Shown piece by piece: positions 12,471 through 28,048 of a DNA stretch of 64,000 nt. The notes below the pieces were generated by a model, which was not told the origin of the DNA, made no database searches, and saw nothing but the letters and a program-made list of their open reading frames with translations. The position numbers and the translations under genes were made by a program. Every line of letters starts with the position of its first letter. Within the stretch, counting starts at the first letter, position 1. This stretch comes from Erigeron canadensis (Eukaryota; Streptophyta; Magnoliopsida; Asterales; Asteraceae), in assembly GCF_010389155.1 (NCBI RefSeq), contig NC_057766.1:32745516-32809515 (forward strand), given 5' to 3'.

Positions 12471-13083
12471 AGATACATATAATACCTTTAATGAAATTAT
12501 TTACAACATACATCTCTCAACTTTTAAAATATTTATATTACTTTCTTTTATATCAATCACTTTTATATTAATATTCGTACAAAATTTATCTAATATATTG
12601 TAAGACATATGAAATGGGCTTTAATATTTAATCCGTTAAATATAACAAAATTATTATAATTATCAGTTCTTGGAAGTCTTCCAACTTATTACAAAATACT
12701 ATTATTGTACTAAAATTAATAAATATAAAATACTTTATAAGACACATTTATTTATATAAAATTATAAGGACCAAAAGTGTTATTGACTAATTATTTAGTC
12801 AATAATATGTTATCAAAATGATCTAATGGTGGAGAATAAGAGATGCACTTCAATAAATGATCCTTACTTTTCCAATTTATAATTAAGAGTTTTGTTTTAA
12901 TATATACAAAAAATTTGTCGTCAATTAAAAAAAAAACAAAATAATTTACATGTCTAACATGTTAGACAATTCAAAACCAATCACTTTCACCAATTAAAGG
13001 TTACAAGTTTTATTTTCAAATCTGATTTACATCTACATTTAAAATTTTCTAAAACTTCGTCTATCACCAGACATTGTATAATA
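12471..13083. other. AT-rich intergenic DNA, nothing recognised
   Basis: No coding sequence, RNA gene or repeat boundary was seen between the dispersed repeat and the small MITE. Base composition is strongly AT. Confidence 0.5.
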
Positions 13084-13237
13084 TAGGGATTAGTTTTATG
13101 GAATGAAACCATCTTTGACCGAATGTCTATAGTAGGAAAAAACTAAAGTTGTGTGTATTGTATGTAAGCTACTCGAAAAAATGTTTATTGTATGTAATTC
13201 GTTCAAAGTTTCTTACATTCCAAGAAACTAATCCCTA
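13084..13237. mobile_element. small MITE with about 24-bp terminal inverted repeats
   Basis: The 154-bp segment begins TAGGGATTAGTTT and ends AAACTAATCCCTA. The inverted repeat continues imperfectly through TGGAATG on the left and CATTCCA on the right. It is flanked by TAATA (13,079-13,083 and 13,238-13,242), a possible 5-bp target duplication, although the AT-rich flank makes this weak. No coding capacity. The superfamily is not determined. Confidence 0.65.
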
Positions 13238-13809
13238 TAATATATTAATACATCTTTAGTCCTTTTTATATATATATGTGTAATGTAATATAATATTTCA
13301 TAATAACTTAATAATAATTTAATCAACTCAGTTAGATTAACTGGTTGGAACCCTAATTTCTATAGATAAATGTCAAAAATTTGATCTTGATGTTCAACAA
13401 GACCGACTACACCTCAACATTTTCAATACATCATCGAAGATAGTATTAAAATAAAAAACCATAGGCAACATTAGAGGCTACTTGAGTTTTTTTACCTTAA
13501 ATATAATTCATGAAATTTAATAAATCAAGATATTTTCAAAACCTTACCAAAATAAATACCCTAAGTACAATTTCCATCTTGCAAGCTGTACAACAAGCAT
13601 TTCTAAAATTAACTTGATATATTGTAGATTTTAGTATACAACCCTAATTCATGACCCGATTACAAACATATATAATCACCATAATCGCATTACATTTTAC
13701 TTAATAAATATAAGATTTACTTTTCCAAATCATCTCACCAATAAAAGGAAAGCAAATGTTATATTTTTGTAAAACATATACTTTATTAAATTAAATTAAA
13801 TTAAATTAT

Positions 13810-15353
13810 TTAATGATTGCATTTCATAACTTAGGAAAGAAAGGTGCACCATTTTCACTATTTATTGTTGCAAAAAAGAAAAAAAAAGCTTTTCCTTTCT
13901 TTCTTCTCCCCCGTTCTCCCTCCTCTCAAACCCCCCCTTTTTTTTTTCTTCCCTTTTTGTCACACAAGCAGGCAAGACCTCCATTATTATTATTATTCTT
14001 ATATTAATTTCTCCAAATTGTATCTCTACATATATTTATTTCATTTGTATATGTATTTATGTTTTGTTATTCATTTTAATTCAATAATATGTAATTGTGA
14101 TTGATTGATTGCCAGAATTTTGCAAACACAGCAAGATTTTCTTGTGTTTTTACATTGTTACTTGGTTAGTCTACCTTTTTTGGTTTTTCAATTTACAATT
14201 TGTTTGTCTTTTTTATTATTTCAAAAAGTTATAATCTTTGTAAATTTGTTTGAATTTTAAATTGTTGGTATTGTTTAATTTGTAATTCAGATCTGTGTTT
14301 TTTTTCAGGGTGGGGAAATCTGTGAATTATTGTTTAAAGAATCTTGCTTTTTTAATTCTGTGAATAATTGTTGCGTTGTATGTGAGATTCCCTTATTTTA
14401 TTATATATTTTATTATATTTTATTTTTATTCTGCTTACAATTTTATGCTTAGTTAATTAAAAAAATGTTAATATTTTTCGTAAATTGGGAAAAAGTTGTA
14501 AACTTTTTAAGTTTGAAGAGGTATACTTTACAGAACTAGTATGAATTGTTGGCAAGTACGATTAGCTAAGATGGTTTATGTGTATCGATATGTTGTGATA
14601 TCGGTTAATTGTATACGGTGATTTTGTTTGTGGGTGATTATAGGCTCTGTAACATGAATATGCTAGTTATGTAGTTCTGTGACTGAATCACGTGATCTGT
14701 GTGCTTTCTTGTTGTGCATTGTTTCTCCATTCGTGTTACAGTGATAGTTGCTCATGTGTAGGTCAAGTTTATGAACATGTATCCGTGTAGTTTTTTGTGT
14801 GTTTTTTTATCATGACTTTTCCATCTTTTTCATGCATTTAGTAACGTTTTCAACAGTTTCAAACTTCACCCCCTTTGTGTGAACTCTTAAGATAAATGCA
14901 TCCGTTTTTAGGTATTCCATGATAATTGCAGCATTCTTCCGTATTGACAACTTTTTAAGCTAGGTTACCTATTTTCCCCCAAAGTCATCATGTTGAAACA
15001 TTTGTGGCATTGCTTTTGGTTCGATAGATGCCTTTTTATTTTGAAAACCATGATCACATTTAGAATACTTGTACGTTATGTGTTCTCTATAGTCTATACT
15101 AGTGTATTTTGTTCCGATACTCTTCAATAAATTCATCTTGAAGATATAATGTAAGACATATTACTAGTAATACCTGCTTTCAAGGAATAGCTAATTTAGG
15201 ATATAGTTATAATGGTTTTGCTTCTTTATAACCTTTCATATTAACAGTAGAATTCAACTAATTCTAATTAAGTGGCTTATGAAAGCTTGCCCTGTTATTG
15301 GTTTCATATTTATGTTTTGTGTGATTGGTCAACCATTTTTTTCAGGGTAAGGA
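13810..15353 (+). promoter_or_regulatory. promoter-proximal and intron-containing 5' leader of the SnRK1 gene
   Basis: A long pyrimidine-rich stretch (about 13,880-13,990) is followed by T-rich intron-like DNA. A strong acceptor (poly-T then TTCAG at 15,341-15,345) is only 8 bases before the ATG at 15,354, so the leader must contain at least one intron. A second acceptor-like TTTTTTTTCAG lies near 14,300-14,309. SnRK1 genes are known to have 5' UTR introns. The transcription start and donor sites cannot be fixed by eye. Confidence 0.5.
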
Positions 15354-18845
<3,492 letters not shown>

Positions 18846-20342
18846 AGTTGGCCAGAAATGAAGTCAGGCTCCTTTTTTTTGGAAAATACCTCATGTGAAG
18901 AAAAGCTAGGCTGTATATAAAAGCCTCAAATTTAGGATTATATGTTATAATCTATTTATAGGCAAGTCTTCTGAGCCGATCTTTTTTTGCAACTCTTTAG
19001 GAGTATGGGCTTGCGCCTCCGTTTTTAACTTGGTAACTTTGTTAGCTGTCTTCTTTTATAACCATAATTTGTTTTGGTTTATAATAAGAGTAGTATGTAA
19101 AAACCTACTCATGGATTTGCTTCATAGATGTGTGAGTTGATGGAATTTATAAATTCACCTATGTAAAAATGTCATTTCTCACTACATATCATTAGTGTCA
19201 CTGATTGGTGGCCCAATATTTCACATATTGCTAAATGTTAACCTTTTTAAGTTTTCAGAATGTGTTGTGATTGTTACACCACAACCATTGCTCTTTTCAA
19301 TGTCGTATTTTATGAAGCATAGAGTAGTTTTTGTGGTGTATGAATCACATTACTTTGGATTCTCATCAATATAGAGATGTCCAGATGGTAAGATTCCGTC
19401 TCCCAGGGATCAAATGTTTATTACTGATGTGCTTTGATACTTGAGGGGTGTTTTGTTAAGCTTATGCTTAGTAGCTTATGTATTAGCAAGAAGCTACAAA
19501 ACCGGGGCTTAATTCTTTCACTTCTCTCAGATTAACTCATCTGAACGCCTTGAAAGAGCTTAATGACTTTAAATGTGCTTTTAAGCCCTAAAAAAAGCTA
19601 TATAATGAAGGCTACGCACCGACGCTCTCTTTTCTATTAGCCTAAGCGTCTTCGCTAACTCGCTGGCCTACTATACCCTACTATACCACTTTTAGGGTAG
19701 GCTAGGCTAACTCAGCCGCTTACTTCTACTACCCCGACTGAAGCATCATTGGATGGACCTTAATACATTTTTTTTTACAGGTGCGGATCAAATATCACAA
19801 CGGAAGGTCTAAACTATGTTGTGCTACGCTAAGGAGCCCCCTCACCCAATATCAAGTAGAGGAAGAACTCCCTAATAGTCCGCCCAAAGGCATGACAACA
19901 TATTAGGCAAAAACCCGAAAAGCAGCCTCTTAGACTCGGACCTCAATACACATTCATCTTTAGATTACAAAATCTTTAGTCATTTGATGGATAATATTTC
20001 ATGCTTACCCATCCTCTTCATTTTTAAACTTTAGTGTATAAATGAGCGTGACTAGATCAACACATCTTTTCTAAAATGATGACATATAACCATTCCAATG
20101 TAAAAGTCAGAATGCAGAATCGCTGGAGAAAAAAAAAAAATAGTTACAATATCATTATGGTAATCTGGATCCAAAGTCAAATGCTCAAAGTCAGTAGAAT
20201 TCTATGGCATCCCAGAATTTTCATGACCGATGAACGTCAAAAAGAAAAAAAAGAAAACATTGTAGTACTACATGGGCAACACATCATTAAAAGTTAAAAC
20301 TGCTAAGAATTAAAACTCCAAACTAAGAACCTGTCCAGCTTG
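18846..20342. other. SnRK1 3' UTR and intergenic region between convergent genes
   Basis: The first 200-300 bp after the SnRK1 stop are probably 3' UTR. The rest separates SnRK1 (plus) from the ERF gene (minus). A GC-richer stretch with simple inverted segments (about 19,610-19,960) stands out and is not explained. No credible coding sequence was found; short frames in this stretch have no recognisable protein character. Confidence 0.5.
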
Positions 20343-21518
20343 TTAATTAACAAAACATATGGTTGGAAGATCAAGAGAATTCCATAACGATAACTCTCCA
20401 TCGGTAACATTAGAAATCACACCCTCTCCTTCAACATCCTTCTTTGATTCTTCATCTGACTTCTTATCAAACTGTTGATGTAAACTAGTCCTCTGCATTT
20501 TAGACTTTTCTCTTGACTTTGACCCCCCTCCCAGTCCAAGCTTCAGCTTCAAACACTCGGGTATGCCATTGAAAGCATAAAGAGAAGCTGAGTACTTTCG
20601 TTCATATTTCATCCTCTTCATTGCTTCAGATATAGTTAATGGCTCTTCACCTTCATTTCCATTAAAACCTTCTTCTTGTATCTGATCTGATGCTATTTCT
20701 TGAGCTATCTCAAATGGAGAAAAGCTACAAGATGATCCAAGTTCATCAATGAACCCGAAGTCAATCACGCCTATATCACTATTCCCTTCATCATCATCAT
20801 TATCGTCTTCCATGACATCTAAATTATTCGTATCACCGCTTGAACTTTGAGATTCAGATACTATATGATCCTCATGATCAACATTTAAACTAGTAGGTTG
20901 ATCTATCAACTGACACGGGTCATCTTTAACGGGTAAAGTTGACAACATAATCTCATTGTTATCAGGAACATACTCATCCATGTCATTTAAAAAATCAGTA
21001 AATATTGTATCTGAAAATTCAACCATGTCATCCCTAAACTCCTCCTGCTTCCTGTCATCATGACGATTAACAGTCAGCTGAGAAGTACTACTATTCTGAG
21101 ACGAACCACCTGCAGCCAAGGCTGCTAAAGAATTGTTTCTAGCTTTAAGCCGATGAAGAAGTAGGTTCGTGATTTTGGAAGGGAGTGCAGGTGTGGTTAA
21201 AGAAGATTGTGAAGATGGCCAGAAGTTAGTGCGAGTATTGGCTCCTCTTAACAAGCAAGCCGCTTCATCGTAAGCTCTAGCTGCTTCTTCAGCCGTGTCA
21301 AAGGTGCCTAGCCATACTCTAATCTTTTGTATGGTATCTTTGATTTCTGCCACCCATCTGCCAGAGGGACGCTGGCGGACACCCACAAACCGCTTCCTAG
21401 CCCTTCGTGGGCCACCTAGCGCAGCCGCATTAACCACCTCATCCCAAGCCATGTTCTCCTCAGGATGATCATTCATGATTTGTTCTTGATCATTGGCAAC
21501 TTTTCTCTTCCTGGCCAT
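20343..21518 (-). CDS. AP2/ERF transcription factor, ERF118/ERF119-like
   Basis: A single-exon gene for 391 residues with one AP2/ERF DNA-binding domain at about 43-100 ([18 protein letters not shown], then RVWLGTF and AAACLLRG-type blocks as [16 protein letters not shown]). Basic stretches MARKRKV (1-7) and RRARKR (38-43) look like nuclear localisation signals. The N-terminal NMAWDEVV segment and the C-terminal [17 protein letters not shown] resemble what I recall for the group VI-L ERFs related to cytokinin response factors. An acidic stretch (EDDNDDDEG, about 240-250) may be an activation region. ERF proteins bind GCC-box-like DNA in the nucleus. The start is the first Met of an uninterrupted frame. 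The gene is convergent with SnRK1. Subgroup placement is less certain than the family. Confidence 0.93.
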   Translation of the reverse strand: MARKRKVANDQEQIMNDHPEENMAWDEVVNAAALGGPRRARKRFVGVRQRPSGRWVAEIKDTIQKIRVWLGTFDTAEEAARAYDEAACLLRGANTRTNFWPSSQSSLTTPALPSKITNLLLHRLKARNNSLAALAAGGSSQNSSTSQLTVNRHDDRKQEEFRDDMVEFSDTIFTDFLNDMDEYVPDNNEIMLSTLPVKDDPCQLIDQPTSLNVDHEDHIVSESQSSSGDTNNLDVMEDDNDDDEGNSDIGVIDFGFIDELGSSCSFSPFEIAQEIASDQIQEEGFNGNEGEEPLTISEAMKRMKYERKYSASLYAFNGIPECLKLKLGLGGGSKSREKSKMQRTSLHQQFDKKSDEESKKDVEGEGVISNVTDGELSLWNSLDLPTICFVN

Positions 21519-22190
21519 TTTCTCTATAATTTTATGACGATCGATATATATGATGTTCGTGTTTGTGTTTAGTATCTATGTTGTTAATGATGTATATAAT
21601 GTGAAATCTGATGCATACATATATATATATATATAGAAGAAATGTAATGAGAAGATCTTGTCAAAGTGATAATAACAGCTGAAAGGGTCTAATAGTACTC
21701 TTGTACACACCTCTTTGTTATTGTCAATATTAATTTATTTATTCTTAGATTTTGGCCTTCAGATTGAACCATTTGGAAGTTTTATCTTTGATTGGGGGGG
21801 AACAATTAAACAATATATTCCATTTGTATACTATACATTTTATAAATATAACTTGACTTAGTCCAAAGAGTGTAAACTATCTAGCTAGCTTTCCCCTTTC
21901 ATGCTCACATTTTAATAATACAATGTCTTTGTTTAATATGTGAATTCAAGCATGAATAGTACTGCGGTATATATATACACACACACTCTTTTCAAATCTA
22001 TATGTGTCCTAAACTAAACGTTGCAAATACGTAGTTCTTTTATTACTGTCTTATTGACGTCAGCTGAGATTGAAATTTTTATTTGGGCTAATTAATTATC
22101 ATATTGATTGTTTGCATTTGGAGCTTTAAATAATTACGTATAGTTAAAATTTTACTTTTAATTTATACATTTAGTCAGTCACACATTTCG
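21519..22190 (-). promoter_or_regulatory. upstream region of the ERF gene
   Basis: AT-rich DNA 5' of the minus-strand ERF gene. A (TA)n tract at about 21,617-21,640 lies roughly 100 bp upstream of the start codon and could serve as the TATA region. No other regulatory motif is claimed. Confidence 0.35.
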
Positions 22191-22435
22191 TACGAGCATG
22201 GTACCCGCGCAATGCGACGGCGATGACATTAGTTGCGATGTGGTGGTGTCGGCGTCAAATGGTGTTGGTAATTGAAACAAAGATATTTGATTTTTAGGGA
22301 TAGTGAATATCTTTTAAAAGATTATGGAATGGTTGTGTAAGTTAATTAATTAAGAGTAAAATGGTAATTTTGCATGTTCCAAAATTGTAAACTTTTCAAC
22401 ATATGGGTATAATTTTTATATTTCTGAAACTAGAT
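22191..22435 (+). repeat. dispersed repeat, copy B (GAGCATG...CGACGG head)
   Basis: It shares its opening GAGCATGGTACCCGCGCAAT with the copy at 12,209, followed by the same kind of GGTGGTG segment and an AT-rich tail containing AAATGGTAATTTTGCATG. No terminal repeats could be delimited. Confidence 0.5.
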
Positions 22436-22632
22436 AAGTAGATATTTATGTATCAAACCTCCCTGGGTTGTACTTAACTGTGGATCTAGCTAGTAATATC
22501 ATAAATAAGCACATAGACAAAGAGAAGCACATTGAAATCATCAACTCATCATCTTAAGAAACTAAATGCCAACACAAAGAATCTTCAAATCACAAGTTAC
22601 CTTATTATTATTATTAATATAGTAGAATGTTA

Positions 22633-22655
22633 CCCGTGCTATGCACGAACGGGTT
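22633..22655. other. GC-rich hairpin in AT-rich DNA
   Basis: ACCCGTGC TAT GCACGAACGGGT forms a stem with one bulged A. Hairpins of this type are common near the ends of plant Helitrons, but no CTAG end follows at the expected spacing. Confidence 0.4.
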
Positions 22656-23084
22656 ATATGCATATATATCTAGGTAGTAGATATACTATCGTTATCATTT
22701 GCTAGCTTTCATGATAATTCGAAAAAATAACCATCTTTGATTGCATCAATCTGTGTATATAATCATTATTAATTTGGATAAGTATGTAATTAATCTATAC
22801 TATATTACTACCATTTTCATTCAATTAGTATGTAAAGGTATATATATATATAGTACTACTTTTGTTATTATACTTAAAATTTTGAATGTACGTTACCACC
22901 AAAAGTCAGAATGTCAGATGCATTAAATATAGTACTACTATAGATATTATGCAGGATATCTTAACCGTTTTTAGAGCCTAACAAAGTGAACTTATGGAAT
23001 GTGAACTATGAATACTAAAGCTTGGACATATTTTTAAGTTAATTATTTGGAGCCTAAAATTCTAGATTTATATATATATATATA

Positions 23085-23276
23085 GGGAAATGTTAGGTAA
23101 AACATGCAGTATCTATTTTTAAGTAAAGCAGAGGGGGTTTATGTAAAATTTAAAAGGGGTTTATGTAAAATTTAGGGGGGTTATGTATGTTTATCAAATT
23201 CAAAGGTTTAATCTGTAACTTTTTTTAATATGGCAGTACCTAAGCTTAGGTAAAGTCTGCAGTACGGATCATTTTC
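23085..23276. mobile_element. MITE-like element in (TA)n tract
   Basis: The segment lies between two (TA)n tracts. Near its ends it has the direct motif GGTAAA...TGCAGTA (left about 23,096, right about 23,250), the palindrome TACCTAAGCTTAGGTA near the right end, and three near-copies of GGGGTTTATGTAAAATTT in its middle. No clear long inverted repeat, so the element call is weaker than for its neighbours. Confidence 0.4.
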
Positions 23277-23300
23277 ATATATATATATATATATATATAT

Positions 23301-23696
23301 AAGGTAACACTCCGGTGAGAATAGTCTTAAAATAAAAACGGTGAGAACACTTAAAAAACATCATTTTGATGCATTAAAAGTCCATAAAACTAACATAGTG
23401 CAGAACTAATTATCATCATTTAAGTGTTTAACAACACATTGATCCGTCAAAATCGAAAAAAATCACGTTTTTTGGTGGATGTATCATTTTGAAGAATATG
23501 CATTCAAGATGGATGCACAAAACCAAAAATATGATTTTCTTGATTTTGACAGACCAATGTGTTGTTATACACTTAAATAATGATAATTAGTTATACACTA
23601 TGTTAGTTTTATGGACTTTTAATGCATCAAAATGATGTTTTTTAAGTGTTCTCATCGTTCTTATTTTAAAACTGTTATTATTTGATTGTCCCACTA
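23301..23696. mobile_element. foldback element (about 400 bp) in (TA)n tract, copy 1
   Basis: Two arms of roughly 145 bp (about 23,327-23,475 and 23,530-23,672) are reverse complements with few mismatches, around a short loop. The left end is AAGGTAACACTCCGG and both sides abut (TA)n. A second copy of the same family is at 59,242-59,621. No coding capacity. Confidence 0.8.
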
Positions 23697-23710
23697 TATA
23701 TATATATATA

Positions 23711-24088
23711 AGGGGACCCTTATTTTGAGAAACTATTTTTTTTAAGAACTGTGCGAACTCCTAAATTTTATATTGGATTACATGTTTTTTTTTGTTCATT
23801 CATATGTGAAACGTTATAAAAATATATGTTACAGAAGAAATTTTATTTCAAAACCTTATATATAGCCATTTGTCAATTGTCACATGTGAACTAGAAAATG
23901 TGAACAAATTCATTCACAAGTTCACAAAAGATTACTTTGAAGGTTTTTTCAAAAATTTTATTCTACAATATACATTTTTATATCATTTCATATGTGAATG
24001 AACAAAAAAAAACATCTGAACAAACATATAAGTTAAGACTTCTCATAGATCTTACAAAAAGAATGGTTCTTAAAATAAGGAAACTCTT
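23711..24088. mobile_element. foldback/MITE element in (TA)n tract
   Basis: The ends are AGGGGACCCTTATTTTGAGA and, inverted, TTTCCTTATTTTAAGAAC. Within it a perfect 30-base inverted repeat containing GTTCATTCATATGTGAAA occurs at about 23,782-23,811 and 23,976-24,016. It is flanked by (TA)n on both sides. Non-coding. Confidence 0.75.
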
Positions 24089-24104
24089 TATATATATACA
24101 TATA

Positions 24105-24294
24105 GGGGGATGTGTATATAAGGCTGTCGGGTATCTAAGTTTAGATGTGGAATACTTGCATATTGTATTTTTAATCCATAAAAATCATGGGGCTCATGTA
24201 TTTATTCATTAAAAAAGAAATAATAAAATATTAATATGTAAGGGGTTCCACACCTAAGCTTAGGTGCCGAACAACCTTATATTCTCTTTTCCCG
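24105..24294. mobile_element. 190-bp MITE in (TA)n tract, copy 1
   Basis: The inverted ends include ATAAGGCTGTCGGGTATCTA on the left and the complement of TAGGTGCCGAACAACCTTAT on the right. A second copy of the same structure is at 25,602-25,789. It is bordered by TATATATACATA on the left and a long (TA)n on the right. Confidence 0.75.
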
Positions 24295-25601
24295 TATATA
24301 TATATATATATATATATATTTGTGTGTGTGTAATGTGTATGTATGTATGGAGTCAGAATAAAGGTCATTTGCCATACTTGATCACAAGTTGATAGGAATT
24401 GAACTTGCATCACACATGAGACAATTGGAGCAATTTACAAGACGAGTTACGTATTCATCTTTTTTAAACGTAAGGAATATAATATAGTGTAATTAAGTCT
24501 ATACCCAACTTGATTTATGTACTGTTATAAATAGTTTTTTTTTTTTTTTCCAACATAGTTACAGTAGTACCTAGCACGTAAAACCATCTTGGTACGCGTG
24601 TTGGATATCCTATATGACGACAATGTCACTATAGCTAATCGATTATAATTTTTAATTAAAGAGTTAAAAGGCAATTTTCGGAATGGCTACGATCAGTTAC
24701 CACAATCGACAAAATGGATGTGTTAAAAGTACTATGACACTCAACTAGATTAAAGTTAAAATATGTTATCAAGATAACACGGTTACATTATCAACGAACG
24801 AACGGTTCTAAGGGTAACTGCCAATATTTATAACAAAAGAAAAGACAAAGAAAGGTTTGATATGACAAAAACATCAATCTCATGAGGCTGTTTCCTTCTA
24901 ATTGTAACTTCATGCTCTCGATATTTACAAATTCATCTCTCTCAAATAATTGTCGTATGGATCTTCTCCTGCTGCCACGTGGATCAATCATTTGTTTTGA
25001 TTGTAGAATTAACCAATTGGAGTTTAGGATTTTTGAGGTTTTACTTACATGTACGTCAAATGGAAGCAACCAATAATAGTGATTCTACTAAGAAAATGCC
25101 AATTCCGCTCAAACTAATACGAGCATATATCATTTAGAACTTTATATACAACAGCAACGACAGTACTTAAAAACCGCATATATGGAGGGTACGGGGAAAG
25201 ATATATATGGACAGTCCTATCTCAACCAAAAAGCAAAAGGACTTTATATAACAAAAATAATGTTAATCAAGATTTGGCTACTTGTGAATCGGTATTGGAT
25301 GAGCAAAGTGGGAAGTCAAAGTTTTTCTGGAAAATCAAAGAGAAATTTAATTTATATATATAAAAAATATTATTGGAAATATATGTAGCAACAAATTAAA
25401 AATATTTATTAAATTTTAAATTTAAAAATTAATTGTCTAAAAAAATTAACATAACTTTTTAAACTTAAACATGATTGTCTAAAAATAATAATAATATCTT
25501 TCTAAAAAAATTTAGCAGATTGTTGCAATCTACATATGGGTTAATTGAAAGTGTTTAACAAATATTCAAGCGCGCGTGCTCACACACACACATATATATA
25601 T
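24295..25601. other. AT-rich intergenic DNA, nothing recognised
   Basis: It contains (TA)n and GT microsatellites, poly-T runs and an (AC)n/(TA)n tract at its right end, but no gene, RNA or element I can support. Short open frames here show no recognisable protein features. Confidence 0.5.
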
Positions 25602-25789
25602 GAAAAAGGGAATATAGGGTTGTCCGGCATATAAGCTTAGGTGTGGAACTCCTCACATACAAATTTTTTAATTTTTTTGTTTAACGATTATATACTTGGG
25701 CCCCCATGATATTTATGGATTAAAAAAAATAATATGTGAGTGTTTTTCACCTAAGTTTAGGTACCTAACAGTCTTATATTCTCATCCCC
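25602..25789. mobile_element. 190-bp MITE in (TA)n tract, copy 2
   Basis: It has the same inverted ends as 24,105-24,294 (ATAGGGTTGTCCGGCATATA on the left; TAGGTACCTAACAGTCTTAT on the right) and nearly the same length. It lies between an (AC)n(TA)n tract and a (TA)n tract. Confidence 0.75.
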
Positions 25790-25810
25790 ATATATATATA
25801 TATATATAGA

Positions 25811-26738
25811 GAGTGAGAGAGAGGAAGGGTTATTTGAGAACTCACAAATAAAAAAGAACGCGAGAACAATTCTGGACCACTCATTTTTTATATTTTCTCA
25901 CTCTTCCATTAAATAAGAAAATTCACTCAAATCATTTAAAATGTTTTATCTCACAAACCGTAAATCGTTAGACGAAACAAAAAGCATGGGTAGTCTTAAA
26001 ATTTCATCCTCTTTCATTAGAGATCCAATTCGATATAATTTTGACGACTTTTTAATTTTCGTTTTTTTTTCCCATCGCGTTCATCCTACACATGTGTAGG
26101 TTCATCCTACACATGTGTAAGATCATTGTTTTCACATGTAAATTAGTAAATGAACATATATACACAACAATGAAGGTCAAGGGCGGAGCCCGTCAATCCA
26201 TGGCAGAGCCATGGTAGCCAAGGACGGAGCCCGTCAGTCCATGGCGGAGGAATAGTGGCTAAAGGCGGAGCTCGTTAGGTAGATCACCCCTGACTGGTCA
26301 CCCCCTATGACCTATCACCCTCTATGACCTATCACCCTATGACCTATCACCCTCTATGACCTATCACCCCCACTAGCTTTGGTTTATGAATATCCTTAAG
26401 GGCAAAACCCGTTCCGAATCATAATTTGTGTTCAACTACACATGTGTAAGTTCAACCTACACATGTGTAAATTATGTGTAACTACCAAAAAGAAAACGAA
26501 AATTAAAAAGTCGTCAAAAGTATATCGAATTGGATTTCTAATGAAAGAGGACGAAATTTTAAGACTACCCATGCTTTTTGTTTTGTCTAACGATTTACGG
26601 TTTGTGAGTTAGAACATTTTGAATGATTTGGGTAAATTTTATTATTTAATTGAAGAGAGAGAAAAAAGAAAAGAATGTGTAGTCCAAAATGGTTCTTGAG
26701 TTCTTTTTTTTTAAGAGTTCTCAAAATAACTCACTCCT
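25811..26738. mobile_element. large foldback element with about 250-bp arms and a repeat-bearing loop
   Basis: The left arm (25,811-26,072) and right arm (26,487-26,738) are reverse complements over their whole length with scattered mismatches, for example TTGACGACTTTTTAATTTTC against GAAAATTAAAAAGTCGTCAA. The ends read GAGTGAGAGAG...TTTGAGAACTC and its inverse, next to (TA)n. The 414-bp loop carries paired TACACATGTGTA palindromes, a 40-bp GGCGGAGCCCGTCA repeat (three times) and a 16/17-bp CTATGACCTATCACCC repeat (four times). No protein-coding frame is evident in the loop. Confidence 0.8.
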
Positions 26739-28048
26739 ATATATATATTTATATAAAAATTGAACAAATGAGAAATATTTTTGTGACTAAATAAATGAGA
26801 GTTGTGTTCGTTTACTATATAAACGATTACATCTCTCTTAGTAATCCGGGTCTATTTTTACGAAACCTTATATATTAGGCCACTCTATGGGAGTTCATCA
26901 CCCGTTCATGCCATTCTGGTTAGACATGGTAAAAAGAGGTCATTTACGAGGAGTCATCATCTTTGCTCATTGATTTCACCAAAGGGTTGGACGAGTTAAT
27001 GGGGTCCAAGGAGTTGGGTCTAAGGTATGTATGTGTGTATGGATTATATATGGGGAGGGTGTGTATGTATGTTGGAATTTATAATATTTTAATTGGGAAT
27101 GAAGTAAAGATGAAAGTATGATGAGCAACGAGTAATCTTAGATAGGGGTGAGCAAAAACCAAACCGGAAAACCAAAAACCGAAAAATCTGAAAAAAACCG
27201 AACCAAAGGAGAAACCATTGGTTTTGGTTTTGAATTTTCAAAAAACCGACTTTTACGGTTTGGTTTGGTTTTATTTGTAAAAACCGACTATATAAATCGA
27301 GTCGAACCGAAAGTTTAATGATAATCTCAAAGTTTAATTTGCCAATGGCAGCTTCAATATATTTATAAAAAATCTTGCTTGCTTTTACGAACGGATATAT
27401 GCAAAATATCTTTATTTTGACTTTAGTATGATATTTGATTAAATAACAATAATAATATGAAAAAAACGTTGGTTAAGTAGCGGTACCGTGTTATTACATG
27501 AATGTATGATTCAACTCAAGTGTTTCTTAGTCCAGCTCGTCGTTGTTGTCTTAGAGTGAGCTTTTTTTATGTTGATTGATTATTAAATTCAGTAACGCAT
27601 GTGTGTTTTTTTGGTTATACTATGCGAACAACTTCAGGGAAGGGAATGGACGGGAAGGGACACGCGTAAGTTTTTTTTAAGGGTATTTTTGAAATTTTAG
27701 GGATAAAGTGTTTAATGGTAGTATATATTAAAAGGGTAAATTAAGAATTTTAAAGGTAGAGTGTTAAATTTTTTAGGGGTAGTTTGTTTATATAGATAGT
27801 ATAGATATAGATATAGACTAGAATAATAAAACTGATTATAGTCAATTGGTAAGTATATTAACAAAGTTTTAAACTAAAGTCCATAAAGGTAATTATGTTG
27901 TTATTTTAGGGACTTTTATTGTAATTATAGAAAATGAAAAAGACATCAAGTCCTTCGTCTGCTCGCCGCGCGTAACTCCATATTTCCTCCATTTAAAATC
28001 TACATATGAGCTTTGATTTTCATTGTTTTTTAACTTACATATTCATAA

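Noticed and set aside
24791..25076. Opposed 92- and 64-codon frames between MITEs
   Set aside because: No conserved motif, splice support or neighbouring exon; likely chance openings.
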